Source: Bacillota bacterium
GTDB lineage: Bacteria > Bacillota > Clostridia > Tissierellales > MES13
Assembly (NCBI GenBank): GCA_009711765.1
Contig: VEND01000025.1
Span: 1-45,053, forward strand
Length of the DNA: 45,053 nt
Direction: 5' to 3'
Part shown: piece after piece, positions 16,030-24,692 of the stretch
Position numbering within the stretch: position 1 is the first letter of the stretch
How the letters are laid out: every line of letters begins with the position of its first letter
Translations under genes and position numbers: made by a program
The notes under the pieces: model-generated
Databases searched by the model: none
What the model saw: the letters and a program-made list of their open reading frames with translations, nothing else
Told to the model about the DNA's origin: nothing

Positions 16030-16746
16030 TTGATAAGTATACTAATTTTAGAAGATGAAGACTATACTAAAAGATTTATAAAAAAGATAGTTTCAGAAAG
16101 TCCGTTAATAAAAAAAGTATATGAAACATCTAGTGGGAATGATGCGATTAACTATGCTAATGAATATAGACCTGATGTTGCATTATTAGATATAGAACTA
16201 GATGAAAATGAGAATTTAAATGGGCTTGAAGTAGCAAAACTTATAAAAAATGTTAGCCCAAAAACAAAGTTTGTTTTTCTTACAGGTTATTCTAAATATG
16301 CTTTAGAATCATTTGAGGTACATCCTTATGATTATATATTAAAACCAATAAACATAGGAAAATTAAGAGAAACTTTAAGTAATCTAGCAAAAAATATAAC
16401 TGGAAAATGTAATAAGGACGATATAAAACTGATTATAAAAACTGGGAAAGAAATATATTTCATAGCATATGAAGATATTATTTTTATTGAAAAAAATGAT
16501 AAGAAAATTTTAGTACATGAAAAATCTAATCAGTATGAGACTAGAGGAACTCTTAAGCAATTAGAAAAAGAATTAGATGAAAATTTTATTAGGGTTCATA
16601 AATCTTTTATTGTTAATAAGAATAGAATAAAGAATATTAAAGAACTTGTGAGTAGATCTTATGAAATAAGATTTCATGGAATTAGTAAGAAAGCCTTAAT
16701 GAGTAGAAATAGATTTGAAGAAATAAAAGATGAAATCATCTCCTAA
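16030..16746 (+). CDS. AgrA-like LytTR response regulator
   Basis: AGGGA at 16,016-16,020 fits TTG 16,030 better than ATG 16,021. The receiver domain has the acidic pair ED at residues 8-9, phospho-acceptor Asp54 (DVALLDIELDE), Thr in LTGYSKY and Lys in YILKPINI. A LytTR DNA-binding domain follows (IIFIEKNDKKILVHEKSNQY; FIRVHKSFIVNKNRIKNI). It pairs with the kinase upstream. With agrBD lost, the system may respond to a peptide made elsewhere or be on its way to loss. Confidence 0.88.
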   Translation: MISILILEDEDYTKRFIKKIVSESPLIKKVYETSSGNDAINYANEYRPDVALLDIELDENENLNGLEVAKLIKNVSPKTKFVFLTGYSKYALESFEVHPYDYILKPINIGKLRETLSNLAKNITGKCNKDDIKLIIKTGKEIYFIAYEDIIFIEKNDKKILVHEKSNQYETRGTLKQLEKELDENFIRVHKSFIVNKNRIKNIKELVSRSYEIRFHGISKKALMSRNRFEEIKDEIIS

Positions 16747-16775
16747 GAACAAGGGATGGTTTCATTTTTTATTAT
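16729..16775 (+). terminator. Terminator of the agr-like operon
   Basis: TGAAATCATCTCC at the end of the regulator gene pairs with GGGATGGTTTCA (with G-T pairs), followed by TTTTTTATT. The stem overlaps the stop codon. Confidence 0.7.
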
Positions 16776-16834
16776 ATTAGATGTTTTTGAGTAACAGTAA
16801 AAACATAACAGAAGTAATTGTACTTTAAATGGCA

Positions 16835-16880
16835 ATACAGTCCATTATATGGATTGTATAAGTCATATAATGGACTGTAT
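16835..16880. promoter_or_regulatory. Operator-like inverted repeat upstream of acyltransferase/MFS genes
   Basis: ATACAGTCCATTATATG (16,835-16,851) and CATATAATGGACTGTAT (16,864-16,880) are a perfect 17-bp dyad with a 12-base loop. A third half-site, TGGATTGTAT, sits in between (16,850-16,859). No T tract follows. Three iterated ATACArTCCA half-sites suggest a dimeric repressor operator rather than a terminator. Confidence 0.5.
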
Positions 16881-16957
16881 AGGAAAAATCAAACATTTTT
16901 ATCAAAATATATATTATAATAAGAGTGTAGTGAATCATTAAAAAAAACAAACCGTTT

Positions 16958-17164
16958 TTGTTTTTTCAAGGTTTTAGTTCAGGGGTAAAGTCGGATGTTT
17001 TAATTGATTTCTTTAATTTTAGGGTATATGCTCCAATTGGGGTGGCAAAATTTGCTCTTAAATTTGAGAGACCTATAATACCAATAACTTTTAAGTTAAC
17101 AGACTACATTATAATAAATATTTACTTTAGATATACATATAAGTATAAAAGAAAAGGAAGTTAA
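16958..17164 (+). pseudogene. Acyltransferase (LpxL/HtrB-like) fragment
   Basis: The frame contains VLIDFFNFRVYAPIGVAKF, then ALKFERPIIPITFKL. This resembles the FFG...GxAxLAxxxxxPIIP segment of lipid A acyltransferase-like proteins, which run to about 290 residues. The catalytic HxxxxD segment is absent and there is no ribosome site. It lies just upstream of an MFS gene and an ACP relic, suggesting a lost lipid or peptide-lipid cluster. Confidence 0.4.
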
Positions 17165-17165
17165 T

Positions 17166-18449
17166 ATGTTAAATATAAAGAATAACATAAGAGAATACAA
17201 AAAACTACCGAAAGAAATGTATGTATTATTTTTCATAAGAATAATTAATGCTATAGGAAATTTTGTTTATCCATTTACTACATTAGTATTAACAAAAAAA
17301 ATGGATTTTAGTCCATTCGAAACAGGAATAATAATGTTGATTACATCAGTTATATATATACCTGCTTCAATATTAGGGGGAATATTGGCAGATAGGTGGA
17401 AATATAAAGAAACATTTATATTATTTTCAGGGGTAACTGGAATATTATTTGTAATATGTGGTTTTTTACTAAACTCTAGAATAATGACTGTTTTTCTAAT
17501 ATTAGCAAATGTATCAAATGCAATTGCGCAACCATCTAATACTGCAATAGTTTCTGATTTTACTAATAAGAAAAACAGGAGTACAGCTTTTTCCTTACTT
17601 TATTTAGGACATAATATAGGACTTTCTATAGGTTTGATTATCGGTGGTACTTTATTTAATGATTATACAGAATATTTGTTCATAGGAAATGCAATAACCA
17701 TATTTATATGTGTTATTTTAATAAAATTTTTAATAAAAGAAGATGCAAACTATAGTAATGCGGAAAGTAAGATTAATACTAAAGAAACTAATTTAGAAAA
17801 AAGTGATGATAAAGGATTATTTAAAATTATAATTGAAAATAAAAAGTTGATGTTTTTTTCTTTAATTTCTATGCTTTTAGCATTTGTATTTTCTCAAGAA
17901 ACTTTCACCTTACCTTTACATGTAAGTAATGTTTTCAAAGAAAATGGAGCAAAATATTTTGGCATACTAACATCTCTAAATAGCATAACTGTTATTTTAT
18001 TAACTTTACCGATAACTTTTCTTACAAATAAGATAAAGCCTAGTTTAAATTTAAGTTTAGCAAGTTTTTTTTGTTTAATCACGGCTTTACTCCTAAGTGT
18101 ATTTGAACAGCTATATGGATTTATATTAGCAATGATAATTTGGTCTATTGGTGAAATATTTAAAGCAACAAATTTAAATGCTTATGTAATGAATAACTCA
18201 CCAAAAGAGTATTTAGGAAGATTGTGTTCTATATTTTCATTAATAAATGGTGCAGGATATGCAATTACCCCATTGTTAATGGGAAAGTTTATAGAAGTAT
18301 TTGATTTTAAAAGTTCATGGATTCTTATAAGTATTATTGCATTTATTGTATTTAACAGTATGTTATATTTGTATAAACGAGAAAGAGAAGACCAAAATAA
18401 AAAAAGAAAAATAATAAATAATAATTTATATAGGGAGGAATTAAAATAA
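17166..18449 (+). CDS. MFS transporter, drug-efflux type
   Basis: ATG 17,166 follows AAAGGAAG. The 427 residues form about 12 hydrophobic segments. LGGILADRWKYKE (near residues 69-81) is the MFS motif A between helices 2 and 3. A polar middle loop (residues ~196-222, NYSNAESKINTKETNLEK) divides the halves, and EYLGRLCSIFSL is a motif-A-like site in the second half. An acyl-carrier-protein relic follows directly. Substrate unknown; export of a lipid-linked product is a context-based guess. A fragment of another MFS gene lies at 20,399. Confidence 0.85.
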   Translation: MLNIKNNIREYKKLPKEMYVLFFIRIINAIGNFVYPFTTLVLTKKMDFSPFETGIIMLITSVIYIPASILGGILADRWKYKETFILFSGVTGILFVICGFLLNSRIMTVFLILANVSNAIAQPSNTAIVSDFTNKKNRSTAFSLLYLGHNIGLSIGLIIGGTLFNDYTEYLFIGNAITIFICVILIKFLIKEDANYSNAESKINTKETNLEKSDDKGLFKIIIENKKLMFFSLISMLLAFVFSQETFTLPLHVSNVFKENGAKYFGILTSLNSITVILLTLPITFLTNKIKPSLNLSLASFFCLITALLLSVFEQLYGFILAMIIWSIGEIFKATNLNAYVMNNSPKEYLGRLCSIFSLINGAGYAITPLLMGKFIEVFDFKSSWILISIIAFIVFNSMLYLYKREREDQNKKRKIINNNLYREELK

Positions 18450-18547
18450 TATGTGAAAAAGTAAAAAGAATAATATCTGAAACACTTGAAATTAATTTAA
18501 AAAGTATTACACCAGAGAAATTTAGGTTTTACAGCGGATCTGAGTGA
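18449..18547 (+). pseudogene. Acyl carrier protein, N-terminal fragment
   Basis: GGGAGG at 18,434-18,439 precedes a frame reading CEKVKRIISETLEINLKSIT, then PEKF before a stop at 18,547. This fits helix I and loop 1 of acyl carrier proteins. The DSL serine motif is lost. The first in-frame codon at good spacing is ATA, so the start may also be mutated. Confidence 0.5.
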
Positions 18548-18728
18548 ACAAAAATGGTCACTGGCGGTGGACTTGAACATTGATTATTAAGTAGTAAAGA
18601 TGTTTGAGGATTTCTTAATTAAAGGAATCCTCAAATTTCAAATTATGATTGACTGATTTAATTAATTATCTATATTTGTTTTAAATAGAGAATAATTTAT
18701 TAAAATGTATATTCTGGAGTGTTTAAAT

Positions 18729-19271
18729 ATGAAGATAAAATATGTAATAATATATATTGTTATTATTTTAAGTATTATAGGATCTTTAGTTTTATATAAA
18801 AATTCACGGTATATAAAGTTTGATAATATAGAAAGTAGTATAGAAAATGAAATAGGGTGCGATATAACAATTCAAAAACAAATAGTAAAATCAGAAGAAT
18901 TTTTTCTTTTTACTTATAAAGAAAATAACCAGAAATTTATGGGTATGTATTTTTATGAGAAAAGATTATTTGGAAGGTATAAAAGAATAGGTGGGAGTCC
19001 TAAATTTAAAGTATTCGATAGATATCTAGCAGGAGGAAGTCCTTTATATTATTGTGTTTCTGGCAAAAACATAGACCATATGATTGATAAAATTAAGATT
19101 GATTTAGGTAATTATGTTTATGAAGAAAAAATCTTAGAAGAGGATTATTATTTAATTCCTTTTAAATTAAAAGGTAGATATGAATTATATGATAAAATTA
19201 AATTTTACAATACTGATAACAAAAATATAACAGAGGAAATAATAAAAATTAAGATGAATGCTTATGATTAA
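18729..19271 (+). CDS. Membrane-anchored protein of unknown function
   Basis: GGAGTG at 18,715-18,720 favours ATG 18,729 over ATG 18,705. An N-terminal anchor (KIKYVIIYIVIILSIIGSLV) is followed by a ~150-residue extracytoplasmic domain with alternating charged and aromatic residues (FLFTYKENNQKFMGMYFYEK). No family recognised. It stands alone between the ACP relic and other small-protein genes. Confidence 0.7.
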   Translation: MKIKYVIIYIVIILSIIGSLVLYKNSRYIKFDNIESSIENEIGCDITIQKQIVKSEEFFLFTYKENNQKFMGMYFYEKRLFGRYKRIGGSPKFKVFDRYLAGGSPLYYCVSGKNIDHMIDKIKIDLGNYVYEEKILEEDYYLIPFKLKGRYELYDKIKFYNTDNKNITEEIIKIKMNAYD

Positions 19272-19413
19272 AGTAGAACGGATTATACATCTATTATTTT
19301 TATGATACAACTTCATTATAATTTTACACCTTACATAAAAATTATCCTGTGAGTTAATTTAAAAGTATCCTTGTTTTATTACTTTATCAGGATAATCTAT
19401 TAAATTTTAGTAT

Positions 19414-19680
19414 TTGGTAATTATTTCTATTTTATATTGCTTTATTACGTTACTAACGTTTATAATACAAAGACGGAAAACATCGTTAGATCCTTGGCAT
19501 AACACTGATGAAAAAACTTATTATAAAACTCTTTATCCACCAGTAGGATATTTTTATGAAGTAGATGATATAACAACTTGGGTATCTGATGCATATAAAG
19601 TAGGAACTTCTTCTAGTGATTATGTGTGGGAAAGGAAAATTGAAAAAACATATAATTATAAACTAGTGACTTTAAACTAA
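19414..19680 (+). pseudogene. Doubtful 88-aa frame with N-terminal hydrophobic segment
   Basis: The frame opens at a TTG without a ribosome site: a hydrophobic stretch (VIISILYCFITLLTFII), then a Trp/Tyr-rich tail (DPWHNTDEKTYYKTLYPPVG). The tail looks like real coding sequence, so this is probably a 5'-truncated remnant. Function unknown. Confidence 0.35.
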
Positions 19681-19799
19681 ATAAAATAATATAAGCAAAT
19701 ATAATAAAGCATTTTAATGTTTTATTATATATTGAAATTTGTGTGTTATATAGTATAAAGTAAAATAATAACAATGGGAAAAATTTTATAAAAAGGTGG

Positions 19800-20231
19800 G
19801 TGAAAGAATTGAAAAAGAGAAGATTGGCAATTGTAGTAATTATTATATTGGGTATAGTTAGTTTTATAAAATTTACTGAAATTAATGACGATGAATATAA
19901 AGTTACAGAAAAAGATCTTATGAAGTACCAAAATGTAACAAACTCACTAAACCATGGTATACAGAGGTATATTAATGATAAAGGAACTCTACCAGAAGAC
20001 AATATTTTTAGGACCTTAATCTTAGAAGGATACGCTAATATAGAAATTTTCAATCCTTGGTCTAAAGAAAATAATAAAAGAAAAAAATATGAGTATAAAA
20101 TAACGAAAAATAATTACGGACAATATCAAGTTCTATTGATTAATGAAGCTAATAGTAAATATGTAGATATAAAAACTGGAGATATCTTAAATCTAAAAAA
20201 TGAACTACCAGATGTAAAGGTAATAGAGTGA
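19800..20231 (+). CDS. Membrane-anchored (pseudopilin-like?) small protein
   Basis: AGGTGG (19,794-19,799) touches GTG 19,800; TTG 19,809 has better spacing. A short basic N-terminus (KELKKRR) precedes one hydrophobic helix (LAIVVIIILGIVSFIKF) and a soluble part with NSLNHGIQRYINDKGTLPED, which recalls pseudopilin or processed-pilin C-terminal regions. No prepilin G/E cleavage motif is seen, so the link is weak. Confidence 0.6.
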   Translation: MKELKKRRLAIVVIIILGIVSFIKFTEINDDEYKVTEKDLMKYQNVTNSLNHGIQRYINDKGTLPEDNIFRTLILEGYANIEIFNPWSKENNKRKKYEYKITKNNYGQYQVLLINEANSKYVDIKTGDILNLKNELPDVKVIE

Positions 20232-20398
20232 ATCGTGAATCTTAGTAATATGTTTATTAGAGTCTGTAAAGAAACTATGTACTTTTGAAAAAAAGATTAC
20301 TCCTAACTGACAATCATGAATATTCTATTTTTCTTTGTGGGAATAAAGATGAATATCCTTATATTGGGAAAAATTAATGGGCTAGTTATGTATTGATA

Positions 20399-20542
20399 AT
20401 GTTAGCTTTTATTTCTTTATTTATGGGAGTAGGAGTTATATTAATGAATACAACAATACAAGTAGCATTTATGATGACTCTGGCAGATAAAGGATTTTTA
20501 CCTAGAGTAGCTGCTATTTTTAATATATTAGCTTCCTATTAA
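20399..20542 (+). pseudogene. MFS transporter fragment
   Basis: The frame reads MLAFISLFMGVGVILMNTTI, then QVAFMMTLADKGFLPRVAAI, the second-half GxGxxLxNxxxQ...RVxxxxN pattern of MFS efflux proteins. It breaks at GCTTC (20,531-20,535), where the ABC ATPase fragment begins in the opposite orientation. Confidence 0.55.
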
Positions 20543-20842
20543 TACATTACCTAAAATAGTTCTCCACTCAAATAAGTGATCTTTCTGAAACATATATCCT
20601 ATTTCACCCGTAGTACTCTTTACCTCTTTCTCATTAATTAAGACATTACCTTTAGATGGCTTTATAAGACCTGCTATTATAGATAAAAGTGTGGATTTTC
20701 CACAACCGCTAGGTCCTACTAAAAGAACAATTTCACCGTGATTTATATCCAAAGACAAGTCTTTAATAGCTTCAGTTTCCCCATCAAGGGTGTGATATAT
20801 CATGCTGATGTTTTTAATCTCAACAACTTTCTTTCTGTTCAT
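20528..20842 (-). pseudogene. ABC transporter ATPase, N-terminal fragment (second copy)
   Basis: Near-identical to the first ~100 residues of the gene at 13,560-14,174 (NRKKVVEIKNISMIYHTLDG, Walker A, Q-loop), with only a few substitutions. It is truncated after ILGNVLIG at a GCTTC junction to MFS sequence. The duplicated block continues upstream of its start codon to about 21,134. Confidence 0.85.
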
Positions 20843-21014
20843 TGATACGCCTCCTTAGGGAGATAATTACATATATTATTGTATTCAGTCTTTATAAGAA
20901 AATGGATAAAAAGAATATAAAAATGTTTAACATAACAGAAAATTATATTATTTTTAATTTTTAAATGATACTATGTAAAAAAAGAGGAAAATAATCTATA
21001 GCTAAGAGGAGAAT

Positions 21015-21134
21015 ATGTTATATTCAATATCATGGGACATTGCTTTAATACAAACTATACCTGGAATTTTTCTCATTGTACAAATAGGCTTTAGATTATT
21101 TAATATTGATATAAAGATAAAGGAAATTTTATAG
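21015..21134 (+). pseudogene. Fragment of the 14,386 membrane gene (duplicate)
   Basis: AAGAGGAGA and ATG 21,015 are followed by MLYSISWDIALIQTIPGIFL, then IVQIGFRLFNIDIK, matching the start of the 14,386 gene, and a stop at 21,132. Together with the ABC fragment it shows that the divergent ABC/agr block was duplicated and then truncated on both sides. Confidence 0.75.
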
Positions 21135-21399
21135 ATACCTTTTATAGCAGGTGATTTTGTAATGTTTGAGCAATAAAAGCATTAGATTATGTATTGGATT
21201 TTGTTCATGTAGAACCAACATTTAAAAAGCGCACCAATATAAAATATGGTCAGACTATTATAATGCATATAAGATTTATGAAGTAGTAATTTTTACGAAG
21301 ATGATAATTATAATAAGTCCTTAAGGATATATCATTTGAGAACTGAAAATGAGTATGGTGATAATGTAGTAATAGGTTAAGAAATTGATAGGATGATTA
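21135..21399. other. Short stretch with coding debris
   Basis: Frames such as ALDYVLDFVHVEPTFKKRTN and RIYHLRTENEYGDNVVIG look like tails of lost proteins but have no starts and are broken by stops. No gene is supported. Confidence 0.35.
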
Positions 21400-21402
21400 T
21401 TG

Positions 21403-21717
21403 ATGAATTTTAAAAAGTTCTTTATAAAGTCATTACCTTTTATTATAAATATTATAGTATTGACTTTAATATTTAATATAACAACTACACTTGGAACATC
21501 GTTTGTAGCAAGTCTTTTATTCAACGCTACAGGTTCAATAGGTAGTTATTTAATAAAAATTAAAAAGAAATACAGCCATATAATTCTAATTTTAATAAGT
21601 ATTCTAGGGTTTATAACTTCTTTTACAATAGTTTATGGAGATATGACTTTATTAAGAGTTATAATAATTATTATTTTAGTATTAGGGATATATATAAAAA
21701 ATAAAGATAAATTTTAG
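21403..21717 (+). CDS. Small integral membrane protein, 104 aa
   Basis: ATG 21,403 (TTG 21,400 possible) follows AGGATG. Three hydrophobic segments are visible: SLPFIINIIVLTLIFNI, a middle GSIGSYLIKI region and HIILILISILGFITSF...VIIIIILVLGIYI. Family not recognised. A weak hairpin (AAACTTCCA...TGGAGGTTT) follows at 21,724. Confidence 0.65.
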   Translation: MNFKKFFIKSLPFIINIIVLTLIFNITTTLGTSFVASLLFNATGSIGSYLIKIKKKYSHIILILISILGFITSFTIVYGDMTLLRVIIIIILVLGIYIKNKDKF

Positions 21718-21973
21718 CTCCGTAAACTTCCACCAATTCTATAGATGAGTAGCATGGAGGTTTATTTAGACTAAATATATTTACAGATATACATTCAATT
21801 AATTAGTAGAAGGTATGTAAGGATTTACTGTAACTCTTTATGGGTCTCTAAAGATTATTTCTACTTATTTTCAATATTTCCATATATTTAAATACAGTAA
21901 TACATATATACTAAAGCTCTTTTTTTATAAAACTTGTTTAAATTGTTAATATTGTTGATTTTAAAGTCTATCT

Positions 21974-22296
21974 TTATTTATAAAAAAATTTTTCAAAAAT
22001 AATAACCAACATAGCTATTATACCAGAAAAAATAACAGCTATCCTTTCTCCTTGAGAAACAAATAATATAATACTAAGAATAACAGTAATTAAAATAATT
22101 GTAATTATAACAAATCCTGATTTTCTATAACTTGGAATAACAAATACTCTATTATAAATAGACATAAACATTTGTATTATAAGGATTAAAATAATAGGTA
22201 TGAACTTACTTTTTAAAAAAACAGTAGATATAATCACAAAAAACCCGCTAAAAAAATCACTATGCCTATTAATTTTCTTAACATATCTTTATTCAT
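21974..22296 (-). pseudogene. Small membrane protein, frameshifted at an A6/T6 run
   Basis: On the minus strand GAGAGGAG (22,309-22,316) precedes ATG at 22,296, reading MNKDMLRKLIGIVIFLAG. The frame stops unless one T is added to the T6 run at 22,238-22,243; it then continues as FFVIISTVFLKSKFIPIILI to 21,974, giving a ~107-residue three-helix protein. The uninterrupted part alone starts at GTG 22,237 without a ribosome site. Confidence 0.6.
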
Positions 22297-22450
22297 AAAA
22301 TACAAAAACTCCTCTCGTAGATACTGATATATAATATTTTTATAAATATCAAAGATATTAACACATTGAACCTAATTGTACCATGAAATACAAAAAAAGT
22401 CATTTATCTTTAATGATTAAATGTGGATAAGTGTCCATTTTTTTCTTCAA

Positions 22451-22560
22451 CTATAAAAGTTTTTAAAAATTTTAAAAAATTAAATGAAGCAATTATTGAT
22501 TATGCAAATAAAAAAGGAAAAGTAAATGGTGGTTTGATACCAGGCCCAGGGAGTATATAA
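22451..22560 (+). pseudogene. Fragment related to the 23,198 gene
   Basis: KLNEAIIDYANKKGKVN is shared word for word with the gene at 23,198-23,469, then the sequence diverges to GGLIPGPGSI and a stop. No start codon. It is a partial duplicate. Confidence 0.6.
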
Positions 22561-22580
22561 TATTTGACAAATACTAAAGT

Positions 22581-22614
22581 TTAAGGGAGAGTATATTGAA
22601 TTACTCTCCCTTAA
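22581..22614. terminator. Hairpin ending the minus-strand gene 22,601-23,059
   Basis: TTAAGGGAGAGTA (22,581-22,593) and TACTCTCCCTTAA (22,602-22,614) form a perfect 13-bp stem with an 8-base loop. It overlaps the stop codon of the minus-strand gene. Confidence 0.7.
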
Positions 22615-23059
22615 TATTCTTATAGTAATCAAATAATTCTTCATAATTTATGCTTGTTTTTTTTATATTATAAATTTTATTACCTTCTTTATTATTAATA
22701 TTATATCTTACTTCAATTTGTTTAGTATTGTAGATGTCAATCCTGAGAAAACCCTTTTCTTGAGCTAAGTATAGTTGTATATAGTCAGGTATAGGTAAAT
22801 CAAATCTCTTATCTGTTTCAATTTCATTCGTCTCTATAAGTTTACAATTATTAAAAAAGGACAGTAAAGTCTCAATTTCTTGTCTATTTACAATTTCTTT
22901 CCAATCACCTTTATAATCTATTACTATAAACTCAGGTTCTTTATCACTAAAATTTTTTAAGATTATTTCATTAAATGTTTTAGTCTCAGGATAATTTCTT
23001 ACTATTATTATAAGAAAAAGCGTAATAATAATAATAAAGATAAAAATTTTTTTGATCAT
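22601..23059 (-). CDS. Membrane-anchored protein, possibly DUF5301-like
   Basis: ATG at 23,059 is preceded by AGGAGTGG on the minus strand. A single N-terminal anchor (KKIFIFIIIITLFLIIIV) is followed by a ~130-residue extracytoplasmic domain (EIETLLSFFNNCKLIETNEI; PDYIQLYLAQEKGFLRIDIY). The layout (anchor, a loop-helix segment of the type EIExLLxxF, beta strands) resembles small DUF5301-type proteins; the gene at 27,174 has the same layout. Function unknown. Confidence 0.65.
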   Translation of the reverse strand: MIKKIFIFIIIITLFLIIIVRNYPETKTFNEIILKNFSDKEPEFIVIDYKGDWKEIVNRQEIETLLSFFNNCKLIETNEIETDKRFDLPIPDYIQLYLAQEKGFLRIDIYNTKQIEVRYNINNKEGNKIYNIKKTSINYEELFDYYKNIKGE

Positions 23060-23197
23060 TAAACCACTCCTAATTTTATGCTATAGAAATTTTTAGATTT
23101 AATTTAGCTGGAAATCATACATTTCATATTGAAAATTATACCATGTAATGTAATAATATGCTAAGTTATTGTTTGAATACTTAAGGTGAATTTACAA

Positions 23198-23469
23198 ATG
23201 AACTTTATGAAAGTATTGGAAGTAAAGACTATAGGACATAATATTAAAATTACTGATAAGGCTGTTATAGTTTGTTTAGTTGCGGCTTATTATAATATTA
23301 AAAAAGCTTATAAAGATTCTAAAGAAACAGAAGTATTGTATTTTTTAAAAATCCTAAAAAATTAAATGAAGCAATTATTGATTATGCAAACAAAAAAGGA
23401 AAAGTAAATATAGCAGATTATATAGAAGCTGAAAAAAGAGTTAAAAACTTATTTTATATATTAAAATAA
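23198..23469 (+). pseudogene. Small unknown protein, frameshifted
   Basis: AAGGTGA precedes ATG 23,198: NFMKVLEVKTIGHNIKITDK, then AVIVCLVAAYYNIKKAY. Near 23,340, in a T6 run, the frame shifts; the correct continuation is FFKNPKKLNEAIIDYANKKG to the stop at 23,469. Original length about 91 residues. A partial duplicate lies at 22,451. Confidence 0.55.
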
Positions 23470-23555
23470 CAAAGTAGGTTACTTTCAGAATATTATTTTG
23501 CATCATTCAATAAAAAAATGCATGGAAAATACTGTTATTTTTTTTATCTAGTATA

Positions 23556-23737
23556 ACATACCTTGTATGATCAAAAACGACATTTTTTATAGGAGTAAAA
23601 AGATATAATTGTAATGGGTAGTTATATTTATAATTACTATGGTTTTAAATTTTATGTTAAGCATATTACATTAATAGTATAGTATAAAAACAAAATTAAA
23701 TAAAAATTTACTGGCGGTAATAAAGAAGTTAGATAAA
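23556..23737 (+). repeat. Leader repeat, copy 3 (partial)
   Basis: It matches the 3' part of the leader: AAAAACGACAT, then GTAAAAAGATATAATTG (TATAAT at 23,604-23,609) and GGGTAGTTATAT. The long hairpin is mostly deleted (TTACTGGCGGTAAT remains). It ends TAAAGAAGTTAGAT, the best GTTAGAT core among the copies (23,728-23,734). The next base begins unrelated sequence and a new gene. Confidence 0.55.
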
Positions 23738-23761
23738 ACCACTCAAAATGGAGGAGAATAT

Positions 23762-24073
23762 ATGACAAAGAAAGGTAAAGTGATTTTAATATATTTAATA
23801 ACTATACTTATTATTTTCTTAACAGTAACCATTTTTAATGATAAAAGTTTATTAGAAATAATAATGGATGAGTTAGGAATATATAGTTATTCCAAAGGAG
23901 ATACAGGATTATATTACCCAACGGTTTTTGGTCTAACTATTATTATCTTTAATAGATTTTGGTTAAAAAAGCTTTGTTATACAAAAAAATCACATAATAA
24001 TTATTTGTATCATTGTTTCGGGATTGTTTTCTTTATAGCTATATTTAAGAGAATTTTAAGTGGCATCATTTAA
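23762..24073 (+). CDS. Small membrane protein, first after leader copy 3
   Basis: ATG 23,762 follows ATGGAGGAG. The 103 residues show three hydrophobic segments (KVILIYLITILIIFLTVTIF, a TVFGLTIIIF segment and YHCFGIVFFIAIFKR). Its stop codon lies inside the R'' box of an attC-like site. Cassette gene of unknown function. Confidence 0.7.
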   Translation: MTKKGKVILIYLITILIIFLTVTIFNDKSLLEIIMDELGIYSYSKGDTGLYYPTVFGLTIIIFNRFWLKKLCYTKKSHNNYLYHCFGIVFFIAIFKRILSGII

Positions 24074-24124
24074 TATAGAACAATGTACATTAGTTTAAAT
24101 GAAACTATGGGGCATATTGTTATG
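24068..24124. other. attC-like recombination site
   Basis: R''-like ATTTAAT (24,068-24,074) overlaps the upstream stop. ACAATGTAC (24,080-24,088) pairs with GCATATTGT (24,112-24,120) with two G-T type positions, and AGTTT...AAACT forms a loop hairpin. R'-like GTTATG (24,119-24,124) contains the start codon of the next gene. CATCATTTAAyATAG is shared with the site at 11,427. Confidence 0.5.
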
Positions 24125-24523
24125 AAAAAATTAATACTTATTATTTTATCAATAGTAATTATTTTAATATTTTGGCGATATTCATGCCTGAAGCCTACTT
24201 TAAAAGGGTTTTATCAGAGCGAAGTGAATGGATATCATATTCAAATGCTTATTCGTGGAGATGATAATAGTTTCATTGAATGGATTGATAATAGGGAAGT
24301 TGATAGAGGAACTTACGAAAGATTTGAAAAAAACTCATATAGAATTAAGAGTAATAAGCAAAGTTTTGAAATAACATTAAATGATGACAATTCTTTTAAG
24401 ATAGTTATAAATAAATTAAATGAAGGAAAACCAATTAATATGAAAAATATCAGCACTGATGATTATATGATAAGTTTTGGTAAATGGGATGATGTAGATG
24501 AATATACTTATTTATTAGATTAA
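24122..24523 (+). CDS. Membrane-anchored small protein, 133 aa
   Basis: ATG 24,122 (after GGGG at 24,109-24,112) starts an N-terminal anchor (KKLILIILSIVIILIFWRYS). ATG 24,083 has no ribosome site and lies in the attC-like site. The outer domain (LKGFYQSEVNGYHIQMLIRG; DRGTYERFEKNSYRIK) resembles small extracytoplasmic beta-sandwich proteins that sense or bind ligands. Family not recognised. Confidence 0.7.
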   Translation: MKKLILIILSIVIILIFWRYSCLKPTLKGFYQSEVNGYHIQMLIRGDDNSFIEWIDNREVDRGTYERFEKNSYRIKSNKQSFEITLNDDNSFKIVINKLNEGKPINMKNISTDDYMISFGKWDDVDEYTYLLD

Positions 24524-24692
24524 TAGTTATATTGTGTAATAAGAAAAATTATATCATGTGTAAAATTAAATCAGCTAAAAGATAGATATTTATTTTAATG
24601 GAATAGTTATTTGGAGAATGTTAGTAGTGTGGTTTTAAGGAAGTGACATTGAAGGCTACTGTAGAAAACATAGATTTTCCATTTTAAAGTTA

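Noticed and set aside
16835-16880. Perfect dyad read as a terminator
   Set aside because: No T tract follows, a better terminator already lies at 16,729-16,775, and a third half-site is present, so an operator is more likely.
19613-20053. A 146-residue minus-strand frame
   Set aside because: It is the shadow of the plus-strand gene at 19,800, and its hydrophobicity is explained by antisense of Lys/Asn-rich coding sequence.
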